A stretch of 64,000 nt of DNA from Nelumbo lutea (taxonomy: Eukaryota > Streptophyta > Magnoliopsida > Proteales > Nelumbonaceae). Location: contig JAKGHH010000001.1 in NCBI GenBank assembly GCA_022828595.1, positions 68,692,401-68,756,400 of the forward strand. Direction: 5' to 3'. A model generated the notes under the pieces. The model saw only the letters and a program-made list of their open reading frames with translations. It did not search any database and was not told the origin of the DNA. This document shows, in pieces, positions 33,329-43,461 of this stretch; position 1 is the first letter of the stretch, and each line of letters starts with the position of its first letter. Position numbers and translations under genes: made by a program.

Positions 33329-35299
33329 TTACATGCCCGGAGCTACTTCTTCACCATCGGAAGGCACTTCAACAACACCCGAAGGCCCTGCCTCTCCTTC
33401 AGAGTCCGGCTCGCCATCGGCAGCATTGGCCATCTCCTGAGTTATGCGCGAAGTGGTTATGGCACTTACATCAAGGTCGGGGTATGTATTCCGGATCATC
33501 CACCGGCTCAACTTGAACCCCCTCCTATAAGAGTCCACCATCAGATCGTCAAACGCGGGGAGGCAATGTAGTCTTCAACTGCCTTCTTTTTGGCGTCTTC
33601 AATGCCTTGGGAAAAAATCTGTGTTCTCTCCCTAATGTCCTCCTGAAGATACTCGACTTGATGCTGCAAATCCAACTTCAAGTCCGCCATGTGCTTGACA
33701 ACTACCCCCATGGCCTCGGCGTCACGCTGAGACCTCGCCTGTCTAGCCATCGCGACGTGAGCAGCCTTTTCAGCAGCGTAAGCAGCCGCCTTAGCAGCCC
33801 GGGTATTTGCCTCTGCAGCACGGAAGGCTTCTTCAGCAGCATGAGCAGAAGCCTCAGCAGCTCGCGCCTGTCGCGAGCTCCTCTCCACTTGGGCCGCCAA
33901 GGCATGAATCGAAGAATTCACCTACCAAAAGAAACAAGTGAGCAAAAAGACAACAGAAGCAATGGAGTTAAAAAAGACAGAATCTCACTTACCACCATGG
34001 CATGTGTTACGGCGCGGCAAGCGACCTGATTCAAGGGAAGATCGGTCCACGCCGCGACCTCCTCGGGGAAAGTAGCGTCCCTACTCTTTTGAAGAGCGTA
34101 GTTTGGCATCAACACGCTCCTAAACTCCCCTTGAGCTCCCGAGCCTGAGGGCCCAGCCCGCGTATGAGCAGACCCGGAGTGAGGAGCACTTGAGTACGCA
34201 GGAGCGCCCGTATGGGTGGTTTCAGCGAAAGGCGCCCCGGCAGTCTCGTGCATCGGTGGAGTCACTTCGGGCTCCCTGGGCAGATCCTCTGTCGTATGGT
34301 CTGGGGCTTGGGGCTCCTCATCCAGGGGCAGCTCGTTACGAGTTTGCTTGGCGACCCGCTTCCTCCTCTTCATACCTTGGAACAAACGCCCGCCGCGAGT
34401 TCTCTCCGCATCCATCACACCTGCAGAAACGAGTTTGACATCAGAAAAAATGAAGGAACAGAGCAAGCAAGAAACCGCATAGCCAAAAACCTACCCGAAC
34501 TCAGGCTGGCTGCAAAAAGCTTAGCCTCCGTTAAGTAGTGGTGGCAATTTAAGCCTTGTCGTGCCCACTACCGAAAACCCTTCACCGTCTCTTTATCAAG
34601 AGTTACGCCCAAGTCGGGAGCGGCCTCACCCCACCCGGTCTGAAAGGGCCATCCTTGTGCACTTCGCACGCCGAAGTAGTCCCGCTTCCACGTCGGGACC
34701 TTGTTAGGGAGATCGTGCAGAAGCTTAAAACCCTGGCGAGGAGTAAGGTAATACGCTCGTCTCCCCCCAGGAAGAGGACCCGCCTGTCTCTTGAGCATCA
34801 AGATAGAGGAGAATATCTCTAAGTCCAAGGGAAAGTTCTGCTCGCAAAAAAGGGATATCGTCCCCACCAGGTTCCGAATAGAGTTCGGATGAAGCTGGCC
34901 AATGGTGACGCCGAAGTGGTTTATGACTTCGACGAGGAGGGGATGGAAAGGAAGTCGCAACCCTACAGCGAGCTGCTCTCGAAAAATCACGATCTCGTCG
35001 GGACCGTGTTCCCAAGGAAAGCTACCCGAAGGAATGAAATATGTGTACCCCCCAAGAAGATTGTAGGACAGAAGTATGGATTGAAGCCCCTCAGGCGTCA
35101 TGGTCAAAGGACCAAACCTGTCTAGCATCCGACATCGGCGGGAGGTAGACGCCAAACTGCCCGAAGCAAGTCGGCCCACTAGTTCATAATCTTCAAGCTC
35201 CACCTTAGGATCATTGAGGCAGTCTGGGGACACGGCTCAGTTGGTGGAACCTACGTCGGCCCTACTCGAAGAATCGTCTGAGCTATCAAAGCTAGACAT
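33329..35299 (-). pseudogene. Antisense three-exon gene of the Tat element (plant gypsy-type transposon protein)
   Basis: A minus-strand gene lies after pol, with GT-AG introns: exon 1 35299-34495, exon 2 34420-33993, exon 3 33921 to about 33329. Donors are GTAGGT and GTAAGT, acceptors CTGCAG and TGGTAG, and the phases fit (1, then 0). The first exon holds a conserved segment (GLRLPFHPLLVEVINHFGV, QLHPNSIRNLVGTISLFC) that I recognise as the 'putative gypsy type transposon' domain. The second is Pro/Ser-rich with a basic patch. The third is an Ala/Glu coiled coil (about 33,905-33,700) with an acidic tail. Lesions: TGA at 35,236-35,234 after GSTN, TAG in exon 1 after KGFR at about 34,565, and a 1-base loss near 33,555. 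Its function is unknown in the family. Confidence 0.8.
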
Positions 35300-35476
35300 T
35301 GGGGAAAAGATAGATTCAAGAGTATCACCGGAAAGTTTGAAGAACAAGCTAAAGAACCGTGAAGACTGTATAACCAGCCTTGACGCGAGTTGGAAGAGAC
35401 TCAGACGCGAGTTGGAAGGTTGGACGCGAACTCGATAGAAAAACTGCAGAAGTGACAAACCTACCGGGGTCCCCCA

Positions 35477-35484
35477 CTATTTAT
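35477..35484 (-). promoter_or_regulatory. TATA box upstream of the antisense Tat gene
   Basis: On the minus strand GCTATAAATAGTGGGG contains a perfect TATAAATA about 180 bp before the antisense ATG at 35,299, leaving room for a 150-bp leader. This supports an independent promoter for the antisense gene. Confidence 0.6.
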
Positions 35485-35871
35485 AGCTACAGTAACCAAG
35501 AATCGACCGTGCAGACTGAAGACGATCCGACGGCCCACGTTCTTACCAACCGCACAACCCTTAAAGTCAAGACGTGATTGGTGCACGTCTTTCCGAAAAA
35601 AAAAGTGAAACGTTAGCACGTCTTTTTGAAACCGACGTCGCTTCGACACGCGTCTTTTCGAATCTGACACACCGCACGTCTCCCTGACAGTCGACGGCGT
35701 ACGTACAGCAGTGGCGTGCCTTTTTGAAATGACCCGCTGTCACGTCCCAGCAGCGCGAGTTGGTTTGAAATTTAAAACGCACGGTCACAACCACCATCGT
35801 TCTTGAGTAAGGCACGTTTCCAGCCTTCTCAAAAACCGAAAAAAAAAAAAACCCTTAGCAGCAAATCGTCT

Positions 35872-35971
35872 NNNNNNNNNNNNNNNNNNNNNNNNNNNNN
35901 NNNNNNNNNNNNNNNNNNNNNNNNNNNNNNNNNNNNNNNNNNNNNNNNNNNNNNNNNNNNNNNNNNNNNNN
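35872..35971. other. Assembly gap (100 N)
   Basis: A run of exactly 100 N, the usual placeholder for a gap of unknown size. Left of it is Tat sequence, right of it Copia LTR. By comparison with the second LTR copy, 98 bp of that LTR (equivalent of 43,462-43,559) are hidden here. The Tat 3' LTR and the 5' half of the Copia element at 45.4 kb are also missing and may lie in it. Confidence 0.95.
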
Positions 35972-37799
35972 ATTCCCTAAATTTAGAATACAATATTCAA
36001 GGATCCTACTTGAACCATAATCAAACCAGATCTGTACCAAAAGATAAATGAGAGGAATATACCGGATCCGGAGAAGCATATCTCCCAAAGTTGGTGTTCA
36101 CGCCCAAAGAATGCTCCAAGATCCGTTCCTGCTGAAGATAACACAGCTGTGAATGGAACAGAACCAGCAGGGTGCGTCCTACACACTGGATCCTTCACAA
36201 GAATCCTCTGGAAGTACTACACACTGAATCCTTTTCAGTCCTTTCTCCAAGACTGATGTCAAGAAACAGATTTCTTGACTTTCTTCTCTGCAAAGATCTA
36301 ATCTTGCAATGGCAGATGGCGGCAGCAGAAGGAGATTTCCAAAACAAAAAAGGCTGAACTGATTTTTTTATTTTTCTGGAGAGTATGAATCAGATCTGAT
36401 CTGAATTCGCAGGAGATATCCTATACCTCTTTCAAGGTGGTTCGAAATCTCCTCCTTTCTTCTTGATTAAGAAACCTCCTTTTTAAGAGTTATCCCAATC
36501 CAAATCTGTATTTGGATAGGGGATAATCTTAATCCTTTCTGCAGATAGAGTTAGCTTACTCCTGATCTTATCAGGAGGTTACCAGATTCAAATCTAATTT
36601 GAATTTGGTCTCTAAGAGTGGATAAGGCTAAATGGCCCAATCCTTTTACTAACTTTAATCTCAAATTCGCCCCATGGATGGGTGATCATATCAGCCCACC
36701 TCGAAATGGGCTTTTGGCCCATTAAGTGTTCAGTGTCTAATTACTTTCCAATCTGCTGCCCAGTTGGGCTTCTTTGTATGGCGTGGGACCCAAGCATTGA
36801 TCTACACACCAGCCACATGGGTTCGGCCCAGCCTTTAATACAAGGCCCAGCCGAATTCACTAAAAAACTCAATGAACCCCTTGAGTCCATCATATGGACC
36901 CTATGGGCCCAACACTTACATTAAGTGGTCCCTGGGCCAAGCCATCTTATAAAAACCCAGGGACTATGGGCAGGAGCAAAATTAGCCCATCAGGTATTAT
37001 CCTCAATGGTCTTACACTTAACCTCTCAGCCCTTAATGATCAAGCACTGCCCGACAAGAGAGGACCTCTCCCTCGGCCGCAAGGAACAGTGTTGCACTCT
37101 CCTCTCACATGGATCCCGGGAATTAAAACCATTTGCAAACAATTCGAAACCGTACATATATATATAAATATATTAATTTTGCAAAACAAAATTCCAACGA
37201 TTGAAATCAACTGCCGGCAGTTTGGTTTCCATCAGAGAGAGTGCATTCCCGATCATTACCCTTTGTCCGACAAAGTGGCTGATTCTGTCACTATGATCAC
37301 CCACTCAGATGAATTCTCAAACTGCCCCAACATACCCAGGTTTTGATCCCCGCTAAGGATCTCACTGATTGGCATATCAAAGGCAGCCTGATCCAACACC
37401 TAGTGAAATGTCATAATCGAGTCTAGGGGTTAGGTGTAACTTTCCAGTTTTGCCCATCTATCTCCAAGGTCCAGGGCAATACTGGAAATCTGGTCCGGTT
37501 CAAGGATTCAAGTAATCCCATACTGCATGTGCCTCGGGTCTTACCCTGATGGCTGAGACAGGCCATCCCAACACTTGGTGGCACACCAGTATCAGGCATG
37601 GCAGGATAAATCTCCCAGACTTATCCAACGGCTGTGAACATTTAAAACTAACATGAGTCTCTATAAATGTCCAGTTTTAGGGTTTCACACAGAATTAAAC
37701 CAAACAACATGAATCAAACATGCACTTTATTTATTTCCACTAAATAACAAAAGTACATCAAATCAGATTGAAGCTAAGGGCATACAAAACTGTCTAACA
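35972..37799 (-). repeat. 3' LTR of the young Copia element (left edge in the gap)
   Basis: Collinear and nearly identical with 43,560-45,387. The right edge is TGTCTAACA at 37,799; the left 98 bp fall in the N gap. Open frames inside (for example about 36,894-37,346) are shared by both LTRs but match nothing and are not genes. Confidence 0.92.
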
Positions 37800-37809
37800 G
37801 CTCCCACTT
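37800..37809 (-). promoter_or_regulatory. Polypurine tract of the young Copia element
   Basis: The minus strand reads AAGTGGGAGC directly before the 3' LTR start TGTTAGACAG. This is the plus-strand primer site expected at this place. Confidence 0.75.
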
Positions 37810-37813
37810 GCAC

Positions 37814-40800
37814 TTAGGTCCAATCTGGTACAAGCCGGAGTCCCATACTTTCCACGTGTTTCTCAAACACCTTCTGTGTCAGTGGCTTAGTCAATGGGTC
37901 TGCCACATTATCCGCTGATGCTACCTTCTGAATCAGGACGTCCCCTCTACCAACGATCTCCCGCAGTACATGGTACTTTCTCTCGATGTGCTTCGACTTC
38001 GAGTGAGCCCGAGGCTCTTTAGCCTGGGCGATCGCTCCATTGTTGTCACACAACAACGGGATGGGAGATGTGCTGGATGGAACCGCTCCCAATTCGTGTA
38101 TGAACTTCATCCACACGGCTTCCTTGGCAGCTTCACTTGCGGCAATGTACTCGGCCTCGGTTGTGGAGTCTGCAATGGACCCCTGTTTGCTGCTTTTCCA
38201 GCAAACAACACACGATCCTATCGTGAAAACATACCCAGATGTAGACTTTCTATCATCTGGATCCGACTGGAAATCGGCATCGGTATACCCTAGAACTTGC
38301 AGGGAACTACCATCGAATACCAGACAAAACTCTTTTGTCCTTCGAAGGTATTTGAGTATGTTCTTCACAGCAGTCCAATGCTCCTGCCCTGGGTTTGCCT
38401 GGAATCTGCTTACTACACTCACCGCCTGAGCAATGTCAGGGCGAGTGCACAGAATGGCATACATGATGCTCCCTACGGCTGAGGCATAGGGAACGTCTCT
38501 CATGCTCTCAATCTCCTCAGAAGTCTTGGGAGACATCTTCTTGGAGAGAGTGACTCCGTGCCTAAAAGGAACGTTTCCTTTCTTGGAGTTCTCCATGCTG
38601 TACCTCTTGACAATTTTGTCAATGTAAGCAGCCTGGGATAATCCAATTATCCGCTTCGATCTATCTCTATAGAGTCGAAGACCCAGTATGTAAGAAGCTT
38701 CTCCAAGATCTTTCATGGAGAACTGCTGTGATAGCCATACCTTGACCGAAGTCAACATTCCTACATCATTCCCAATGAGTAGGATATCGTCCACGTACAA
38801 CACCAAAAAGGTGATCTTATCCCCACTGGACTTCCTGTAAACACAGGGCTCATCCGGATTCTGCTCAAAGTCAAACGTTTTGACTGCAGAATCAAAACGG
38901 ATGTTCCAACTCCTAGAAGCCTGCTTAAGTCCATATATGGATCTATTAAGTTTACATACCATGTGTTCCTGACCAGCAGCAATGAAGCCTTGCGGCTGCT
39001 GCATGTAGATATCTTCACTAAGATCTCCATTCAGGAACGCGGTTTTGACATCCATTTGCCAAATCTCATAGTCATGGTACGCTGCTACAGCTAGCAGGAT
39101 CCTAATGGATTTAAGCATGGCCACGGGCGAAAAGGTTTCCTCATAATCGATGCCTTCTTTCTGAGTATACCCTTTCGCCACCAAGCGAGCTTTAAAGGTC
39201 TCAATCCTGCCATCGGGGCCCTTCTTCCTCTTGTAGATCCATTTGCAACCAATTGCTTTTATCCCGGGGGGCGGATCCACTAGAGTCCAGACTCCATTGG
39301 TCTCCATTGAGTCCATTTCAGCTCTCATGGCCTCCACCCACTTCTGGGAGTCTATGTCTAACATAGCTTCCGCGTAAGTCACGGGATCCTCTTCACTAGT
39401 CAAGGTTTCCACCAGGTAACTATCCTGGTCATAACCATATCGGACTGGTGGTCTGGATACCCGGGTGGTTCTTCTAGGTTGGTCATTACCTGGAATTTGT
39501 GGGACATCTCCCACTGCTCCTGAGCTCTCCTCATCAAGAACTATTTCCTGACGATGGGTGTCCAGGATGTAATCGGATTCTAAGAACTGGGCGTTTCGAC
39601 TGCAGAACACTTTCTGCTCACTCGGGTCATAGAATAGATAACCCACTGAATCCTTTGGGTAGCTTATAAACAGGCAACGACTGGTTTTAGATTCCAACTT
39701 GTCCGCACTTGTTCTTTTAACGTGTGCAGGACAACCCCAAATCTTCAAGTGTCTTACACTTGGCTTCCTTCCGGTCCAAAGTTCATATGGAGTTTTAGGA
39801 ACTGATTTGGTTGGAACCCGATTCAGCACGTAGATAGCAGTCTCTAATGCGTATCCCCAAAAGGATGTGGGTAATTGTGAGCGTACGAGAAGCGACCGGA
39901 CCATGTCTAACAAGGTCCTATTCCTCCTCTTTGAAACACCGTTGAGTTGAGGTGTAGCAGGAGGAGCTAATTGTGACACTATCCCATTGGCCTTTAAGTA
40001 GTCCCTGAATTCGTCAGAGAGATAATCGCCACCTCGATCTGATTGAAGGGCCTTAATTTCTCTCCCTAACTGTTTCTCGACTTCCTGTCTGAACTCTTTG
40101 AACTTTTCAAATGATTCAAACTTATGTCTCATTAGGTACACGTAACCATATCGTGAAAAATCATCTGTAAAGGTGATGAAGTACACATGTTGATTCCGTG
40201 TCCTAACACTCAGGGGACCACATACATCAGTATGTATCAGGTCAAGTGTGCCTTCAGATCTTTCAGGCTTACCGTCAAATGGCCGCTTAGACATCTTACC
40301 TTGAAGGCAAGGTTCACAAGTGGGAAGATTTTCTACGGTTAGAAAATCCAAAGGACCATCCTTTACCAGCCTTGTGATTCGGTCAATACCGATATGGCCA
40401 AGTCGGTAATGCCAGAGGCACGTGGGACTTACTGTATCACGATTCCTTTTCTTGGGATTTTCAACCGACGTAGTTTCGGTTAAGTTAGTTTCCAGAGAAG
40501 GATGTAGAACATAGAGACCGTTCTCTTGTTCCCCGCATGCGATGAATTTATTATTCCGTTTAACAGTAATCACATTACTAAAATAAACAGTATATCCATC
40601 AGCACACAGTTTTGAAACAGAAATTAAATTTCTTCTCAAGTTCTGTACATAAAGACAATCTTTAAGTACAAGTATTCCTTCTTTAAAAACTAATTCTACG
40701 ATTCCTATTGCCGCTGCTGCAACACTTGCAGTTGTTCTCAAGAATAATGTCACTTCACCTTCACTCAACCTTCTGCTAACTTTGAACCCCTGCAGTGAGT

Positions 40801-40927
40801 TACACGCATTAGTTGAAGCCCCGGAGTCAACACACCAGGACACAGAAATAACTAACATGTTAGTTTCTATGACACAAGTTTCGATGTTACCTTTCTTAGA
40901 TTCCAGGTAGGCAGGACAATTCCTCTT
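37814..40927 (-). CDS. Copia pol: protease, integrase, reverse transcriptase, RNase H
   Basis: One uninterrupted frame runs from the TAG after gag to 37,814; residues are numbered from the Met at 40,858. Protease: [12 protein letters not shown], catalytic Asp at residue 11. Integrase: zinc residues H150, H155, C181 and C184; catalytic Asp211 (HTDVCGP) and Asp274 (SDRGGDY), but Lys310 where the third acidic residue (Glu) is expected ([14 protein letters not shown]). Reverse transcriptase: [43 protein letters not shown] and YVDD at 688-691. RNase [27 protein letters not shown] and [13 protein letters not shown]. All domains are full length. The E-to-K change (GAG to AAG, codon 39,931-39,929) should abolish integration by this copy. 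Confidence 0.93.
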   Translation of the reverse strand, partial: KRNCPAYLESKKGNIETCVIETNMLVISVSWCVDSGASTNACNSLQGFKVSRRLSEGEVTLFLRTTASVAAAAIGIVELVFKEGILVLKDCLYVQNLRRNLISVSKLCADGYTVYFSNVITVKRNNKFIACGEQENGLYVLHPSLETNLTETTSVENPKKRNRDTVSPTCLWHYRLGHIGIDRITRLVKDGPLDFLTVENLPTCEPCLQGKMSKRPFDGKPERSEGTLDLIHTDVCGPLSVRTRNQHVYFITFTDDFSRYGYVYLMRHKFESFEKFKEFRQEVEKQLGREIKALQSDRGGDYLSDEFRDYLKANGIVSQLAPPATPQLNGVSKRRNRTLLDMVRSLLVRSQLPTSFWGYALETAIYVLNRVPTKSVPKTPYELWTGRKPSVRHLKIWGCPAHVKRTSADKLESKTSRCLFISYPKDSVGYLFYDPSEQKVFCSRNAQFLESDYILDTHRQEIVLDEESSGAVGDVPQIPGNDQPRRTTRVSRPPVRYGYDQDSYLVETLTSEEDPVTYAEAMLDIDSQKWVEAMRAEMDSMETNGVWTLVDPPPGIKAIGCKWIYKRKKGPDGRIETFKARLVAKGYTQKEGIDYEETFSPVAMLKSIRILLAVAAYHDYEIWQMDVKTAFLNGDLSEDIYMQQPQGFIAAGQEHMVCKLNRSIYGLKQASRSWNIRFDSAVKTFDFEQNPDEPCVYRKSSGDKITFLVLYVDDILLIGNDVGMLTSVKVWLSQQFSMKDLGEASYILGLRLYRDRSKRIIGLSQAAYIDKIVKRYSMENSKKGNVPFRHGVTLSKKMSPKTSEEIESMRDVPYASAVGSIMYAILCTRPDIAQAVSVVSRFQANPGQEHWTAVKNILKYLRRTKEFCLVFDGSSLQVLGYTDADFQSDPDDRKSTSGYVFTIGSCVVCWKSSKQGSIADSTTEAEYIAASEAAKEAVWMKFIHELGAVPSSTSPIPLLCDNNGAIAQAKEPRAHSKSKHIERKYHVLREIVGRGDVLIQKVASADNVADPLTKPLTQKVFEKHVESMGLRLVPDWT

Positions 40928-41677
40928 CTAGTGGCCGGTCTGCTTGCAGAAGTGGCAGACATCAGATGCCTTGTTCTTCTTCTGCTTCTTAGGATTGGTA
41001 GCTTTCTTCTGAGGCTTCTTTGCCTTTCTCTTTTTCTTGCCCGATTTGTTAGCTTCAGCAAGCATAACCACAGGCTCATCCTTCTTGAGTAGATCCTCGG
41101 CTCTCTGCAACATATTGCTGAGTTCCTGGACGCTGACATTCAGCTTATTCATATTGTAGTTCATTGTGAACGCATTGAAGGAAGAGGGCAAAGAATTGAG
41201 GATGGCATCCACTTGCGTGCCAAGATCTAACCCGGATCCAAGAGCTTCAAGTTCGTTAATGTAACCCATCATCCGAAGACAATGGTCATGAACTTTCTGC
41301 CCTTTGGTCATCTGCGCGGTCATGAACAATTTCAGGACCTTCTGTCGAGTAGAACGGTTCTGCTCTTCATACATTGTTCTTAGACTGTCCAATATGTCCT
41401 TGGCTAGTTCGATCTGATCGAACTGCCTCTGTATTGAGTTGTCTAATGAGGCAACGACAAAGCAGCGGGCTAGGGAGTTCTTATCCTCCCACTCTTGGTA
41501 GTCCCTCCTCCGGGCCTCAGAAGCCCTATCACCCGGACGTTCCGGTGCAGGATTTTTCACTACCTTGTCTAACTTTTCGGAAGTTAGGACCAGCATAAGA
41601 TTTTTGTACCAGTCGGCATAGTTTGGGCCCTTTAGCTTGTTATCATCTAGAAGCTTTGCAAATTGACCGTTTGCCAT
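40928..41677 (-). CDS. Copia gag, ended by TAG inside the zinc knuckle
   Basis: The start MANGQFAKLLDDNKLKG at 41,677 is chosen because eight upstream in-frame codons have no gag similarity. The gag domain continues with LARCFVVASLDNSIQRQF, AQMTKGQKVHDHCLRMMG and ILNSLPSSFNAF. A Lys-rich linker leads to the zinc knuckle CHFCKQTGH-stop-KRNC. The TAG at 40,930-40,928 stands where Trp or Tyr is normal; gag and pol are otherwise in one frame. Either TGG mutated to TAG or pol depends on readthrough; mutation is more likely because the stop breaks the knuckle itself. Confidence 0.9.
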   Translation of the reverse strand: MANGQFAKLLDDNKLKGPNYADWYKNLMLVLTSEKLDKVVKNPAPERPGDRASEARRRDYQEWEDKNSLARCFVVASLDNSIQRQFDQIELAKDILDSLRTMYEEQNRSTRQKVLKLFMTAQMTKGQKVHDHCLRMMGYINELEALGSGLDLGTQVDAILNSLPSSFNAFTMNYNMNKLNVSVQELSNMLQRAEDLLKKDEPVVMLAEANKSGKKKRKAKKPQKKATNPKKQKKNKASDVCHFCKQTGH

Positions 41678-43447
41678 TTTCTGATAAAATAGCAAAATCA
41701 TTAGTCCACAACCTTAGTTTGATTCATTTTACCTACATAGATATGGCTTTTAATCTATGTTCCATTCCCATTTGTTCATCTCTGAGATTTCCCTCCTTTC
41801 TCAGTGACGGAGACGACGAAATGTCTCTGGAAATGTGGGAAATCACATGGGGTGCGTGAAGCCAACTGTTTCAGCTGCATAACCTCACCACCTTTCTGTG
41901 ACGGATCATATCCACTCATCAAATGAGTTTCCCTTTGGCCTCTGTCAGACAAGGTTCAGAGCCGTTTTCAGGTAAACCTTTCTGTCCAGTGAGTGCTTAC
42001 CCATCATATTCAGGTTACGCCAAGGTACCGTGAGAGAGTTCCCATTTTCTGGTGAAGCCCCTCCCACATCGGTCTATGACGCCCCTATCATCTTATGAAA
42101 CACTCTAATAGATCCAACAGCAAATGGATAGCCCAATTTTATGGTGCGTTTCCTCATTACTGAAGGACCCATCATTGTGCTAATGACGGAAGGCCTTTAG
42201 AGAGTCCATCATATGGATCTCCCTATCACATGCATTCATATTTGCTAGAGGGAACAAAAACGCCCTAGTTTTAATTTAGGTCAAACCAGAGTGGCTCCCA
42301 CTGACTTTCATAAAGTCAGATTTCTGGTAGGCCTTAATCGGCTAGGGGTTCCGTACGCATCCCTTTTCAGGGTTGTGGGGGCCCACCAAGCAAAGAGGGG
42401 TCATCCAATGACCTTGAAGGACACCATGGCAATGATGTGCATTCAGCCATGGTGTGCGCAAGAGCCACTAACGAGTCTTCATGGGCCAAGTACTTATGGC
42501 CCATGGTCGCAGCACATCAAACATCCAAACATCACATGTAAAGGAGGAATTGATCCAATCAATTAACTGCTGTAAAGCCCATTGAACAGCCCATTTAAAA
42601 TTTAAGTCATTAACAATTAATGACTACTAGGTGTATGGGCTGAATCGCAGATAGCAGTTCGGCCCATACAGCTTATCTCACAGTAATGGGCCTTTTGCAG
42701 TTTTAACCCTTTAAAACTGGGCTTTACAGGTGGGCCGAATTAATCCTTGTAATTGAACATCAAATTTGGAACAGCAAGTGTGAGAAATACAGACTGAAAA
42801 ACAGTCCCTATCGAACCCCAGATTCGGTCCAAACAGTTTTGGTCCAATCTAGTCCGAGAGGATCCAAAACTGATTTTCAATTCAAGAATTAATTCATGAA
42901 AGATCTGAAATTAATAATTTTGATTTCAAACAATCACAAATCAAACTATGGACTGTTCGCACCACCTGCAAAACAGAGGTTAATCACAAGGGTTGCAGTT
43001 TCACAAACTGCAAATCGCAGAAAACGATTTCTTCAACTGCAAATCTCCAGCGCCGCCTTCTTCTTCCTTCTTCTTTAATCAAGAAAAATAACAAAAATCC
43101 TATTTCTATTAATTACATTCTTGATCAAATCCTATACATTCAGTCTAAAATAAAAAAATTATTTACAAACCGAATATAAATAAGAGGAAAGTAAAAGGGT
43201 GCGCAGACTATCTGCGCCAAATCTGCACTGTGATCTCCAGGTTCGAACAGTCCATTAAATCAAAAATAAATAAAGAACAATTCTAAATAAATTTTGGATT
43301 TAATAAAATTAATTTCAGATCAATCGCCCTTAACAAGAAACAGTTTCTTGAAAAAAGAAACAATCTACGCAAAACTTGAAAGAACACCTTCTATCCATCT
43401 GCGCAGGGTCAGATCTGATTTTCTTTTGGTTCAAGATTCGAACCTGT
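41678..43447 (-). other. Leader of the young Copia element between primer site and gag
   Basis: About 1.8 kb without a supported reading frame on either strand. It is internal element sequence that would carry packaging signals. Long leaders occur in several plant Copia lineages. Confidence 0.6.
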
Positions 43448-43460
43448 GGCTCTGATACCA
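43448..43460 (-). promoter_or_regulatory. Primer-binding site (tRNA-iMet) of the young Copia element
   Basis: The minus strand reads TGGTATCAGAGCC just inside the 5' LTR end CTTTCA. This is the standard initiator-methionine tRNA site of plant Copia elements. Confidence 0.9.
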
Positions 43461-43461
43461 C

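Larger units (their letters stand above)
26321..35871 (+). mobile_element. Ty3/Gypsy element of the Tat lineage, degenerate, 3' LTR not seen
   Basis: Order: 5' LTR, primer site, gag, protease, reverse transcriptase, RNase H plus a second archaeal-type RNase H, integrase, then a gene on the opposite strand. A second RNase H after the usual one, together with an antisense gene between pol and the 3' LTR, is typical of the Tat lineage. Coding parts carry several stops and frameshifts, so the element is dead, although reverse transcriptase to aRNase H is one open frame. No 3' LTR copy (with its 39-bp tandem repeat) is found before the assembly gap at 35,872. Confidence 0.88.

Noticed and set aside
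36894..37346. 150-codon open frame, repeated at 44,481-44,933
   Set aside because: Present twice only because both copies lie in the LTRs of the young Copia element; no known domain and opposite to the element's transcription.
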